64,000 nt of DNA from Bacillota bacterium (GTDB lineage Bacteria > Bacillota > Clostridia > Lachnospirales > Lachnospiraceae): positions 32,067 through 96,066 of the forward strand of contig JAEYOQ010000049.1 in the NCBI GenBank assembly GCA_023411555.1. The letters are read 5' to 3'. Below are positions 41,940 through 50,262 of this stretch, one piece after another. The notes beneath the pieces were generated by a model. That model was given only the letters and a program-made list of their open reading frames with translations, did no database searches and was not told the DNA's origin. The translations under genes and the position numbers were made by a program. Positions within the stretch are counted from its first letter, which is position 1; the number at the start of each line of letters is the position of its first letter.

Positions 41940-42026
41940 TTTTTTATCATAAACGTATCTTTTATATTTTAGTTTTGTCCTTATTACTGTAACAGTATAG
42001 ATACTTTATCTTAAGGAAAGGACAAG

Positions 42027-42338
42027 ATGAGAATGAAAAAGGTAACGTATGGTTTTGAAATGTTGATGAAGGAGACAGACGGTGTAGGCCAGGCATTTAT
42101 GGATGTAATTCATAAAATATCGGAGACCAGTGCTCTTGATAGAAAAACACACGAATTAGCATATATATCTGTGCTTGTATCGGCAAAGATGTATGGTGGC
42201 TTGCCATTTCATATCAAACAGGCATCTGAACTCGGAGCAAGCAGGGCGGAGATAATCAGTGCTATGCTTGTTCCGATGCCTATTGTTGGTATTCAGGTTG
42301 TCGATGCACTGCCATATTTGAATGATCTGATAGAATAG
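42027..42338 (+). CDS. Carboxymuconolactone decarboxylase-like (AhpD fold) protein lacking the Cys pair
   Basis: This 103-residue all-helical protein has the CMD pattern (LDRKTHELAYISVLVSAKMYGGLPFHIKQA, then GASRAEIISAMLVP). The redox Cys-x-x-Cys of AhpD is absent; the place is occupied by MYGGLPFH. It is therefore not a thiol peroxidase partner and resembles the lactone-decarboxylase branch. AAGGAAAGGA precedes ATG 42027. It is followed at 24 bases by a small TfoX-C protein. Confidence 0.75.
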   Translation: MRMKKVTYGFEMLMKETDGVGQAFMDVIHKISETSALDRKTHELAYISVLVSAKMYGGLPFHIKQASELGASRAEIISAMLVPMPIVGIQVVDALPYLNDLIE

Positions 42339-42361
42339 AAGCAGGAAGAGGATGTGGTAAG

Positions 42362-42619
42362 ATGGGAGAATTATCTAAGCTGCCTAATATCGGTGAAGAT
42401 ACGGAAAAGCAATTAAATATGGTTGGAATCCATTCCTATGATGAACTAAAAGCAATTGGAGCAGAGCAAGCCTGGTTAAAGTTACAGGAGCTTGATGAAT
42501 CGGCATGTATTAATCGGTTACTTGGTCTAGAGGGAGCCCTGCAGGGAATAAATAAGACCCTCATTAAGGAGGAAAGAAGAGCTGAGCTGAAAGCCTTTTA
42601 TCAATGGCATAAGAAGTAA
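42362..42619 (+). CDS. TfoX C-terminal-domain-like helix-hairpin-helix protein
   Basis: This 85-residue protein consists only of the domain found at the C-terminus of TfoX/Sxy: LSKLPNIGEDTEKQLNMVGIHSYDEL, then CINRLLGLEGALQGI. The helix-hairpin-helix form suggests nucleic-acid or protein binding. Stand-alone copies are common in Firmicutes and have no established role. It lies directly after the AhpD-fold gene and before a terminator. Confidence 0.8.
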   Translation: MGELSKLPNIGEDTEKQLNMVGIHSYDELKAIGAEQAWLKLQELDESACINRLLGLEGALQGINKTLIKEERRAELKAFYQWHKK

Positions 42620-42676
42620 GCGAGATAAGCAAAAACATAATAATGGAATAACCTGATATAGGCAATATTCAACATG

Positions 42677-42705
42677 GAGCGGGAATGATTGACCCGCTCT
42701 TTTTA
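42677..42705 (+). terminator. Terminator after the TfoX-C-like gene
   Basis: GAGCGGG at 42677-42683 pairs with CCCGCTC at 42693-42699, followed by TTTTTT. It is a clear intrinsic terminator. Confidence 0.9.
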
Positions 42706-42875
42706 TGTTATGAGAAAATCACCTATAACATAAAAGCCCTCCGGGTAGGTTACACACTTACGCGGTTGGAATTAATCTTCCTGCGGATTTTAGTTGATAG
42801 TGTAGTTGCTTCTAGATATACTGATAGAAGAAAATGGATATAGACATCAAAAGCTCTAAATGGAGGTGAAAATCG

Positions 42876-43241
42876 ATGGAATTTTATAAAAGAGATGAAT
42901 TAGAAGAAGCTCTTCAAGTAGTATCTTCCATAATCAGAAACTGTGAAAATACGCAACCAAAATTTGCGGAGGGGACCGCCCAACACACACTTCTTAAAAA
43001 CAGGATAAAAGCAATGTATATCTCAAAATCCCTGATCGCATCGGAAGACATTAGGAACAAGTATACAAAAGAAGAATTGATCGAAGCGCTGCCACCTGTG
43101 GCATCCATAATCAGTAAATGCGAAAAAGGACAAGTAAAATTTGAGGAGGGTTCCTCTCATCACACCCGCTTTAAGAAAATGATTAAAGCAATGTATATTT
43201 CTCAAGCTTTGCTAACGGAAGAAATTAGTAAAAGAGGTTAA
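42876..43241 (+). CDS. Protein made of two tandem ~57-residue repeats
   Basis: This 121-residue protein consists of two copies of one unit: residues about 6-54 and 65-117 share the pattern (D/E)ELxEAL, VxSII, CE, KFxEG, HT, K, IKAMYIS. It appears helical with a conserved Cys, His and IKAMYIS core. I recognise no family. AGGTG precedes ATG. It stands alone between a terminator and an AraC-type regulator. Confidence 0.75.
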   Translation: MEFYKRDELEEALQVVSSIIRNCENTQPKFAEGTAQHTLLKNRIKAMYISKSLIASEDIRNKYTKEELIEALPPVASIISKCEKGQVKFEEGSSHHTRFKKMIKAMYISQALLTEEISKRG

Positions 43242-43286
43242 GATCTGGTTTACCTGACTTATAAAGCTGATATGGGAGGATCTTTG

Positions 43287-44210
43287 ATGGAGAGCAATAC
43301 AGAAGCATTAGTAAGTGAATCAAGGCAAATTTATATCGAAAAGATAAACATGGTTCAGGATTATATCGAGAAGCATTTGGACGAAGAGATTAATATCAGG
43401 CAGCTATCTCAAATAGCGTCCTTTTCAGAATATCATTTTCAAAGAATTTTTAGGCAGTTTACCTATGAAAGCTTATACAGCTTTATTAAAAGACTTCGCC
43501 TTGAGAAGGCGGTTTTTCTGTTAAGAAGCAATAGAAAGTTGACAATTCAGGATATTGCACTATCCGTCGGATTTTCTAATCAAGCTTCCTTTGCAAAAGC
43601 ATTAAAAGAAAAATATCATCTGAATGCCAGTCAGATCAGGAATATGACTGATTTCGATACGAATCAAATGCTTCATGAAGACCGCAGGAATGGAAAAGTA
43701 TTAAAAAACACCTCGTATTATAATAATCCTATCGAACTCACCATTCAATCGGTAGAACCGTTAACAGTACTGTACACTAGATATACCGGCCCATATAAAG
43801 GGGATTCTGACTTGTTTTCAAAGCTTTTTACTAAGCTGTATCATTTTGCAGATAGAAGGAAGCTGGTGAGTCAAGCTACAAAGTGGTTTGTCGTATATCA
43901 TGATTACAGTGATTTGACAGAAGAAGAAAAGCTACGGTTGAGTGTATGTATGTCAACCAATAAGGATGTGACATGCCGAGGTGAGTTTGGGTGTATGGAG
44001 CTTGCAGGTGGTAGATATGCTGTTGGTAAATTTCTGCTGGGGCCGGATGAGTATCAGGGGGCATGGAATTATATGATTTCCAGATGGCTGCCCGATAGTG
44101 GTTATATGCCTGATGATCGACATTGCTTTGAGTATTATCCACCGCAAGACAATGAAGAGAATAGTACAAGGAGGCTGGTTGAGATCTTCATACCGATTAA
44201 TCCTCTGTAG
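43287..44210 (+). CDS. AraC-family regulator with GyrI-like effector domain, second gene
   Basis: This 307-residue protein has an N-terminal AraC helix-turn-helix pair (INIRQLSQIASFSEYHFQRIFRQ; IQDIALSVGFSNQASFAKALKEKYHLNASQ) and a C-terminal GyrI-like domain (TVLYTRYTGPYKGDSD through FEYYPP). ATG 43287 was chosen with GGGAGGA at 43274-43280; an ATG at 43272 lies within that site. It is 14 bases from the TrmO-UvrA fusion gene and may regulate it, which would fit a drug-response role. Confidence 0.88.
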   Translation: MESNTEALVSESRQIYIEKINMVQDYIEKHLDEEINIRQLSQIASFSEYHFQRIFRQFTYESLYSFIKRLRLEKAVFLLRSNRKLTIQDIALSVGFSNQASFAKALKEKYHLNASQIRNMTDFDTNQMLHEDRRNGKVLKNTSYYNNPIELTIQSVEPLTVLYTRYTGPYKGDSDLFSKLFTKLYHFADRRKLVSQATKWFVVYHDYSDLTEEEKLRLSVCMSTNKDVTCRGEFGCMELAGGRYAVGKFLLGPDEYQGAWNYMISRWLPDSGYMPDDRHCFEYYPPQDNEENSTRRLVEIFIPINPL

Positions 44211-44224
44211 AAAGGTGGAATCCA

Positions 44225-47200
44225 TTGAAAAATATTGAGTTTCAACAAGTTGGAAATTATGAATATAGTTCAGAAGATAACCAGGTAAGAATTACGATTA
44301 ATAAGAAATTTAAGGATGCTTTAATTAAGCTAGAGCATTTTAGCCATTGCCATCTATTCACAAAAGATAATCATGCTCTCTATTGTAATACAGTCAGGAT
44401 AGCTGATATATCAGCAGCAGCCGGAGAGATGCTCATTGAAGCTTATGATAAGTCTATATGCGGTGAGTTGGTAGATATTAAGCCCTATTTCCCCTGCGAG
44501 GAAAAGGTTGTGGACTACAACAAGGAGACCGAGCTGAATGAAAAGGATCTTGAGCCATTCTTGTTCAGGGGAAAAGCTATCGGTAAGTTCTATAATACTC
44601 ATACTGGCGGGATTCTTAAGTTTGAAGAGTCGGAGAAGGATCCATCAGATGCAATGACAGAAGCGTTCAAGCAAATAAAAGTAGGCTCCTATTTGAGAGT
44701 GCTATGGTGGTTTGACCGATTTGATGATAAACGGTATCGAAGCCACGTAATGTGCAATCCTCCCTACGACAATGCTCCCAGGTGTGGTGTATTTGCTACG
44801 AGATCACCAGTAAGACCAAATCCATTGGCATCTACCATCGTAAAAGTCGAAGCAGTAGATCCCTATAACCGGACGATTACGGTTCTGGGCTTTGACGGGT
44901 TTGACAATTCAATGCTTCTACAGGTTATGCCGTACCAAGAATTAGAGCTTATTGATATAACGGTACCGGTATGGGTTAGCCATTGGACCGCCTATAAGGT
45001 GTTTCAACCTATTCCGGAGCTTGATCGGTATTACGATACCACTGTAGCCAATGATAAAAACGCAGACTATTTTGAAGAATTGGATAGAGAGGGTTTATCT
45101 GAGGCTGAGGGCACGGACTCCAATGAAATAGTTGTTGAAGGTGCGTCAATTCACAATCTGAAGAATATAACGGTGAGGATACCAAAAGAAAAGATAACAG
45201 TAATCACCGGAGTCAGTGGAAGTGGAAAATCGAGCCTTGCCTTTGACACCATATATCATGAAAGTCAAAAGCAGTTTATGGACTTAATTGCGTCGAATGC
45301 TTTCATGGGTTCCGATTTAAAGGATTCCATGGTAAGAAAAATTACCGGACTACAGCCTTCTATAGCCATTGAACAGAAAAGCTTGGGGATGAATCCAAGA
45401 TCAACCGTTGCCTCTGTCACAAAAATCGGTGAATACCTTCGATTACTGATTGCTACTATTGGAGAGAGAAGCTGTCCTTATTGTAACGAAATTCTTCCGG
45501 AGAATAATGTCTGCAAGGTATGTGGTACAATCTTCTTTCCACTAACTCCGGCTGTTTTCAGCTACAATCATCCTGAGTATATGTGTCCTGTCTGCAAAGG
45601 TCTTGGGGAGGAACTACAAGTAGATCTTGATCGAATCGTTAGCAATCCTGAGCTGTCTATTCTGGATGGAGCCTCAGAATGGTGGGGAAATCTACGAAAA
45701 CACCGGGAAAGTCCGAACGCAAACTGGATGAAGGGAGAGGTTTTGGCTCTGGCTAACAGTATGAACGAGGATCTGGAAGTGCCTTTTAAGGATTTATCAG
45801 AGGAATTTAAGAATCAGATTTTTTACGGCAGTAACGGGCTGTTGGTAACACTGAACTATGAGAATCCCAATGGAAGAAGTGGGACGATCACCAGACCGGT
45901 GGAAGGGGTAGTGAATATTCTACTAAGGTTATTGTCTGATAGCAGTGCGTCCAAATCAATAGAGCATATTGATCGCTACTTCATTAAGAAGGAATGTAGA
46001 AGATGTAAAGGAGAAAGGCTGCTTGAAGAGGGACGAATGATAAGGATAGGGCATACAAGGTATCCGCAGGTTATGAAAATGAACATTTCCACCCTAAGGA
46101 AATGGTGCCATACCGCTTATGGAAGCTTGGAGGATGACAAACGAGATAAATGTAGAGAGCTTCTAAAGAAAATAATCACCAGACTAAAAACGCTTGAACA
46201 AGTGGGACTGGGATATATTAATCTGGATCGAAGTATTCCATCTTTGTCCGGTGGTGAGGCACAAAGACTGAAGTTAGCAAATCAATTTGGTTCAGGGCTT
46301 TCTAATATTCTATATATTATGGATGAACCGTCAAAGGGATTGCATCCAAAAGACTTTAAGTTTTTAATGGAAGCAATTTTGGAATTAAAAAGGCTTAAAA
46401 ATACTGTGGTTGTCGTGGAGCATAAAAAAGAATTTCTTCAAATGGCGGACTATATGATTGAGATTGGTCCTGGAGCTGGACATTATGGGGGACAGTTATT
46501 AAGGGCGGACCAGGCGGAACAAAAGGGGACTTATGAAGCCTGTGACTATGAATATTATGTTAAGAGTACTACCATTGAAGAAAACGATAAAATAGTTCTT
46601 AAGGGTGCAAGAACCAATAATCTGAAAAACCTTGAGGTCTCCATACCTCTCAAAAAATTGATCTGTGTCATCGGAGTAAGCGGTTCAGGGAAAAGCAGCT
46701 TGATTTCTAAAACCTTGTATCCAGCCCTGGCACAAACTCTGGGCAAGGTGGTAGATGTTATTGGAGAATATGATAGTATATCCGGAGTGGAGCTTATTAC
46801 AGATATATATTATGTCAGCCAAAAGGCAATCGGAAAAAATTCACGATCAACTCCGGGAACATATACTGGAGTATTTGAATTAATAAGAGATTATTATGCA
46901 GGATTAAATGAGGCGAAAAAAGCAAAGCTATCGAAGGAGCATTTTAGCTTCAATAGTCCCAAGGGACAGTGTGAAGTCTGTAAAGGAGCCGGTGAGATAG
47001 CAGTTCCTATGCATTTTATGCCAGATATTTTTGTTCCCTGTGAAAAATGTAAGGGAAAGAGATATAAAGAAGCTGTGTTAAGAATAATGTATCAGGGATA
47101 TTCCATCTCAGACTTACTGGATATGGAAATCATTGAGGTCAGGGAAGTATTTAAAAATGAAGCAGATATCTATCAAGTACTGGATATGCTCTGTAGGGTA

Positions 47201-47524
47201 GGACTCTCCTATATTAAATTAGGGCAAAATGCGGCAACCTTATCGGGCGGCGAGGCTCAGAGAATAAGGCTGACTAAAGAACTATGTGACGGGAAGACGG
47301 AAGGTGCGATTTATATACTGGATGAGCCTACTACAGGTCTTCATGATCATGATGTTGACAAGCTATATGCAATTATTCGTGAGCTGACCTCTAAGGGGGC
47401 GACAGTAGTAGTGATAGAACACAATCCAAGGCTGATTAGACAAGCAGATTATATTATCGAAATGGGGCCTGGAGGTGGAGAGACCGGAGGGTATCTATTA
47501 AAGGAAGGTTGGCAAATAAGATGA
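44225..47524 (+). CDS. TrmO-like domain fused to a UvrA-family ABC ATPase
   Basis: This 1099-residue protein has, at about 1-280, a TrmO/TsaA-like (UPF0066) region: the signature CGVFATRSPVRPNPLAS is near 186, and LEHFSHCHLF plus LVDIKPYFP before it look like part of a second copy. From about 300 it is a UvrA paralogue with two ATPase sites: Walker A GVSGSGKSS near 329 and near 817, signatures LSGGEAQR near 675 and 1008, and Cys-x2-Cys zinc motifs (CPYC/CKVC near 418, CEVCKG/CEKCKG near 919). It is shorter in the UvrA part than true UvrA (about 940). TTG starts the gene, with AAAGGTGG upstream. Confidence 0.85.
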   Translation: MKNIEFQQVGNYEYSSEDNQVRITINKKFKDALIKLEHFSHCHLFTKDNHALYCNTVRIADISAAAGEMLIEAYDKSICGELVDIKPYFPCEEKVVDYNKETELNEKDLEPFLFRGKAIGKFYNTHTGGILKFEESEKDPSDAMTEAFKQIKVGSYLRVLWWFDRFDDKRYRSHVMCNPPYDNAPRCGVFATRSPVRPNPLASTIVKVEAVDPYNRTITVLGFDGFDNSMLLQVMPYQELELIDITVPVWVSHWTAYKVFQPIPELDRYYDTTVANDKNADYFEELDREGLSEAEGTDSNEIVVEGASIHNLKNITVRIPKEKITVITGVSGSGKSSLAFDTIYHESQKQFMDLIASNAFMGSDLKDSMVRKITGLQPSIAIEQKSLGMNPRSTVASVTKIGEYLRLLIATIGERSCPYCNEILPENNVCKVCGTIFFPLTPAVFSYNHPEYMCPVCKGLGEELQVDLDRIVSNPELSILDGASEWWGNLRKHRESPNANWMKGEVLALANSMNEDLEVPFKDLSEEFKNQIFYGSNGLLVTLNYENPNGRSGTITRPVEGVVNILLRLLSDSSASKSIEHIDRYFIKKECRRCKGERLLEEGRMIRIGHTRYPQVMKMNISTLRKWCHTAYGSLEDDKRDKCRELLKKIITRLKTLEQVGLGYINLDRSIPSLSGGEAQRLKLANQFGSGLSNILYIMDEPSKGLHPKDFKFLMEAILELKRLKNTVVVVEHKKEFLQMADYMIEIGPGAGHYGGQLLRADQAEQKGTYEACDYEYYVKSTTIEENDKIVLKGARTNNLKNLEVSIPLKKLICVIGVSGSGKSSLISKTLYPALAQTLGKVVDVIGEYDSISGVELITDIYYVSQKAIGKNSRSTPGTYTGVFELIRDYYAGLNEAKKAKLSKEHFSFNSPKGQCEVCKGAGEIAVPMHFMPDIFVPCEKCKGKRYKEAVLRIMYQGYSISDLLDMEIIEVREVFKNEADIYQVLDMLCRVGLSYIKLGQNAATLSGGEAQRIRLTKELCDGKTEGAIYILDEPTTGLHDHDVDKLYAIIRELTSKGATVVVIEHNPRLIRQADYIIEMGPGGGETGGYLLKEGWQIR

Positions 47525-47647
47525 AGCAAAAGGAAGATGAATACACCAATATAAGGGATAATAAGTAATAAAAATGCAATCGAATCGAATGATATGTAAT
47601 CTTTTTCCGGAATTATTAGTCAGTATAAAAAAATGCTAAGAAAGTGC

Positions 47648-47675
47648 TAAAAATTTGCCAAAAAAGTACCGATAA
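47648..47675 (+). promoter_or_regulatory. Sigma-D (flagellar) type promoter before the receptor gene
   Basis: TAAA at 47648-47651 and ACCGATAA at 47668-47675 have a 16-base spacer, close to the Firmicute SigD consensus TAAA-N15-GCCGATAT. It lies 175 bases before the membrane receptor. It is the only recognisable signal in the 325-base gap 47525-47849, which holds no gene. Confidence 0.5.
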
Positions 47676-47849
47676 AATGACGTAAAAACACATAGTACAT
47701 CTTGTTTCGACAATATATTTGTGATATATATTAATGATATTGGAATGGAAAAGTATTCTAACTAAGGGAAATAACCCCTACAATGTAATCCCCATACATT
47801 ATATTAATACTTATACCATACTAAAATATATTCACCAGGAGATGCAGCT

Positions 47850-50051
47850 ATGTTACTTACAAGGAGAAAAGGCAAGTTGAAGGTTCCAAAGATCATCGGT
47901 TTTAAGAGTCTGTTTAGTAAGATTTTTGTTGTTTCATTTTTATGTATGTTGATTCCCATTGTGATAAGTATTGGTTTTTCGATCTACCAATCCGTGAACA
48001 CGCTGGAAAGCGAAATTCAATCCTCACTTTCTGAAATCAACCATGAGAAAAAGGCTTATTTAGAGAAAAGTTTGATAGATCAATATGATAAAGCTTATAG
48101 CTTAGCGTCAGAACTGTATACAATTGATTATTTGAAGGAAGCCAGCATGACTATGCAGCAGGATCCTGAGAAGATTGCAAGACTTATGAAGCAGTATAAA
48201 ACAATTCATGATTCAAGCAATGGTCTCTATGAGAATGTATATCTTATGGATATGATCGGTAATGTACTGGCTGATGGTATTGATGGTGCCAGTATGAATG
48301 TCGATTTAGGGGAAACACCCGAAGGCTTTGAGGAAACGGACACAGGTTCTGCCCTTACCTCTCAAGAAGCTGCACCGGCAGGCGATCCAGGGGCAGAAGG
48401 GACAACAACGGGAGAAGTGGTTTCTACTGAGGATACGTCATATCATTTAATGGTTGTTCAATCACCGGTTACCGGACAACCGTGTGCCTCATTAATGGGT
48501 CTAACAATAGACCCGGATACTCAAGCGTTTCTTGGTATTGCGGGTATTACCATTGACTTGAAGACTTTGACAAAGGGTCTGATAGAAGAAGATAGTGTCA
48601 GAAAAACTATGGTGTTACAAAAATCAGGTGTTGTCATAGCATACGAGGATACAGAAGCAATCCTAACAATGGATCTAAGCAATGAAGAATACGGATTAAC
48701 AGATTATTACCAGTTTATCACTGAAAATAATACGGGGATAAACTATATCAATATAGATGGCGAAAGATATATTGCTGCTCATGAATACGATAGCCGACAT
48801 GGAATATATATGATTACCTATATGCCGGTTATGGCATATTTGAGAAAGGTAAACTCCTTAACAACAGGAATGCTTATCGTATTAATTGCAAGTGCGTTAT
48901 TGTCTAGTGCGGTTATACTCGTTTTATCACGCAGTATTACAAAGCCCATTAAGGAAGTAGCTAACCACCTCAGTATCGTAGCGAAGGGGGATTTCTCTGA
49001 AACACTTCCGGCTAAATACCTGAATTTAAAGGATGAAACTGGAATATTATCAAGAGCAATGAACGAGATGCATGCTGCAATCAGTGATAGTATCCATAAG
49101 GTGGATAAGGAAGCCGACTACTTATCAGAGCAGGTTGAGGTAACGACCAATAATATCTTTGCATTAAATACTGAAATTGAAGAGATATCCGCGACTACGG
49201 AGGAGATGTCAGCAGGAACAGAACAATCTGCCGCAGCTGCAGAAGAAATCAATGCAACCATTGTTGAATTAGAAGAGGTTGTTAAGTCAATAGCGACGAA
49301 AGCATCCGAAGGCGCTGATTCCTCCGTTGAGATAAGTAAACGTGCACAATCGATTAAGGAAAATGTTATTGCTTCTCAAAAAACAGCGAGTGACATTCGT
49401 GAGGAATTAAATACAGGATTAAGAACTGCCATTGAACAGTCAAAAGCGGTTAATGAGATTCATGTACTGACAGAGTCCATCCTTCAGATTACGTCACAGA
49501 CGAATCTATTATCCCTTAACGCTGCTATCGAGGCCGCCAGAGCAGGGGAAGCAGGTAGGGGATTTGCTGTTGTAGCAGATCAGATACGTAAATTAGCCGA
49601 TGATTCTAAGAAAGCGATTGAGAAGATTCAAAAGGTAACAGATGTTGTATTGGAATCGGTAGATAATCTATCTAAAAACTCAGAAAAAGTATTGGATTTT
49701 ATCGATTCTACAGTGATTCGTGATTATAATATAATGGTAGATACCGGAGAACAGTATCATAACGATGCGGATTACATAAGAGAGCTGGTTACCGGCTTCA
49801 GCGCTACTGCACAGGAGCTTAACCTATCAATTCAGAATATGGCAAGAACAATTAATGAGATCTCTGTGGCAATGAATGAGGCTGCAGACGGTACTCAGAA
49901 TATAACCCAGAAGAGCTCATCTATCCTAGAAAAAGCAGATGAGGTTATGAAGGTGGCAGGGGATACTAAGACAAGCTCACAACGCTTAAAGACTTCTATG
50001 ATGAAATTTACCATTAGTAAGCCACAAAAAGATGAGGATAATATAGAATAA
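47850..50051 (+). CDS. Membrane chemoreceptor with dCache-like sensor
   Basis: This 733-residue receptor has a first membrane helix at about 25-48, an outside sensor of about 290 residues, a second helix near 335-358 (MLIVLIASALLSSAVILVLS), HAMP, and a signalling domain with tip SQTNLLSLNAAIEAARAGEAG. The sensor carries a low-complexity acidic insert rich in Gly, Thr and Glu at about 150-190 (GDPGAEGTTTGEVVSTED). It has the ordinary clostridial receptor length, in contrast to the giant soluble receptor. AGGAGATG precedes ATG. Confidence 0.93.
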   Translation: MLLTRRKGKLKVPKIIGFKSLFSKIFVVSFLCMLIPIVISIGFSIYQSVNTLESEIQSSLSEINHEKKAYLEKSLIDQYDKAYSLASELYTIDYLKEASMTMQQDPEKIARLMKQYKTIHDSSNGLYENVYLMDMIGNVLADGIDGASMNVDLGETPEGFEETDTGSALTSQEAAPAGDPGAEGTTTGEVVSTEDTSYHLMVVQSPVTGQPCASLMGLTIDPDTQAFLGIAGITIDLKTLTKGLIEEDSVRKTMVLQKSGVVIAYEDTEAILTMDLSNEEYGLTDYYQFITENNTGINYINIDGERYIAAHEYDSRHGIYMITYMPVMAYLRKVNSLTTGMLIVLIASALLSSAVILVLSRSITKPIKEVANHLSIVAKGDFSETLPAKYLNLKDETGILSRAMNEMHAAISDSIHKVDKEADYLSEQVEVTTNNIFALNTEIEEISATTEEMSAGTEQSAAAAEEINATIVELEEVVKSIATKASEGADSSVEISKRAQSIKENVIASQKTASDIREELNTGLRTAIEQSKAVNEIHVLTESILQITSQTNLLSLNAAIEAARAGEAGRGFAVVADQIRKLADDSKKAIEKIQKVTDVVLESVDNLSKNSEKVLDFIDSTVIRDYNIMVDTGEQYHNDADYIRELVTGFSATAQELNLSIQNMARTINEISVAMNEAADGTQNITQKSSSILEKADEVMKVAGDTKTSSQRLKTSMMKFTISKPQKDEDNIE

Positions 50052-50065
50052 GCAAAGTATAAATA

Positions 50066-50095
50066 GCGTAATGCTTCCCTATGCGAAGCTTACGC
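50066..50095 (+). terminator. Hairpin after the receptor gene
   Basis: GCGTAATGCTTC and GAAGCTTACGC pair with one bulged base. Only ATTT follows, so termination is likely weak. Confidence 0.45.
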
Positions 50096-50205
50096 CATTT
50101 ATAAGTTTAAGAGAGGAGGCTTGACGATAGCGACCATTAATTCCCGTCATCTATTATAATGTTTTATTAATAACATATAACATATAATCTTTGAAATCAA
50201 AAAGA

Positions 50206-50234
50206 TTGTTTAATGTGTCGAAAAATGATATAAT
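50206..50234 (+). promoter_or_regulatory. SigA-type promoter of the second receptor gene
   Basis: TTGTTT at 50206-50211 and a perfect TATAAT at 50229-50234 have a 17-base spacer. The promoter lies 29 bases before the ATG. Confidence 0.6.
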
Positions 50235-50262
50235 TAAGCAAAAAAGAAGAGGAAGTGCTTAA

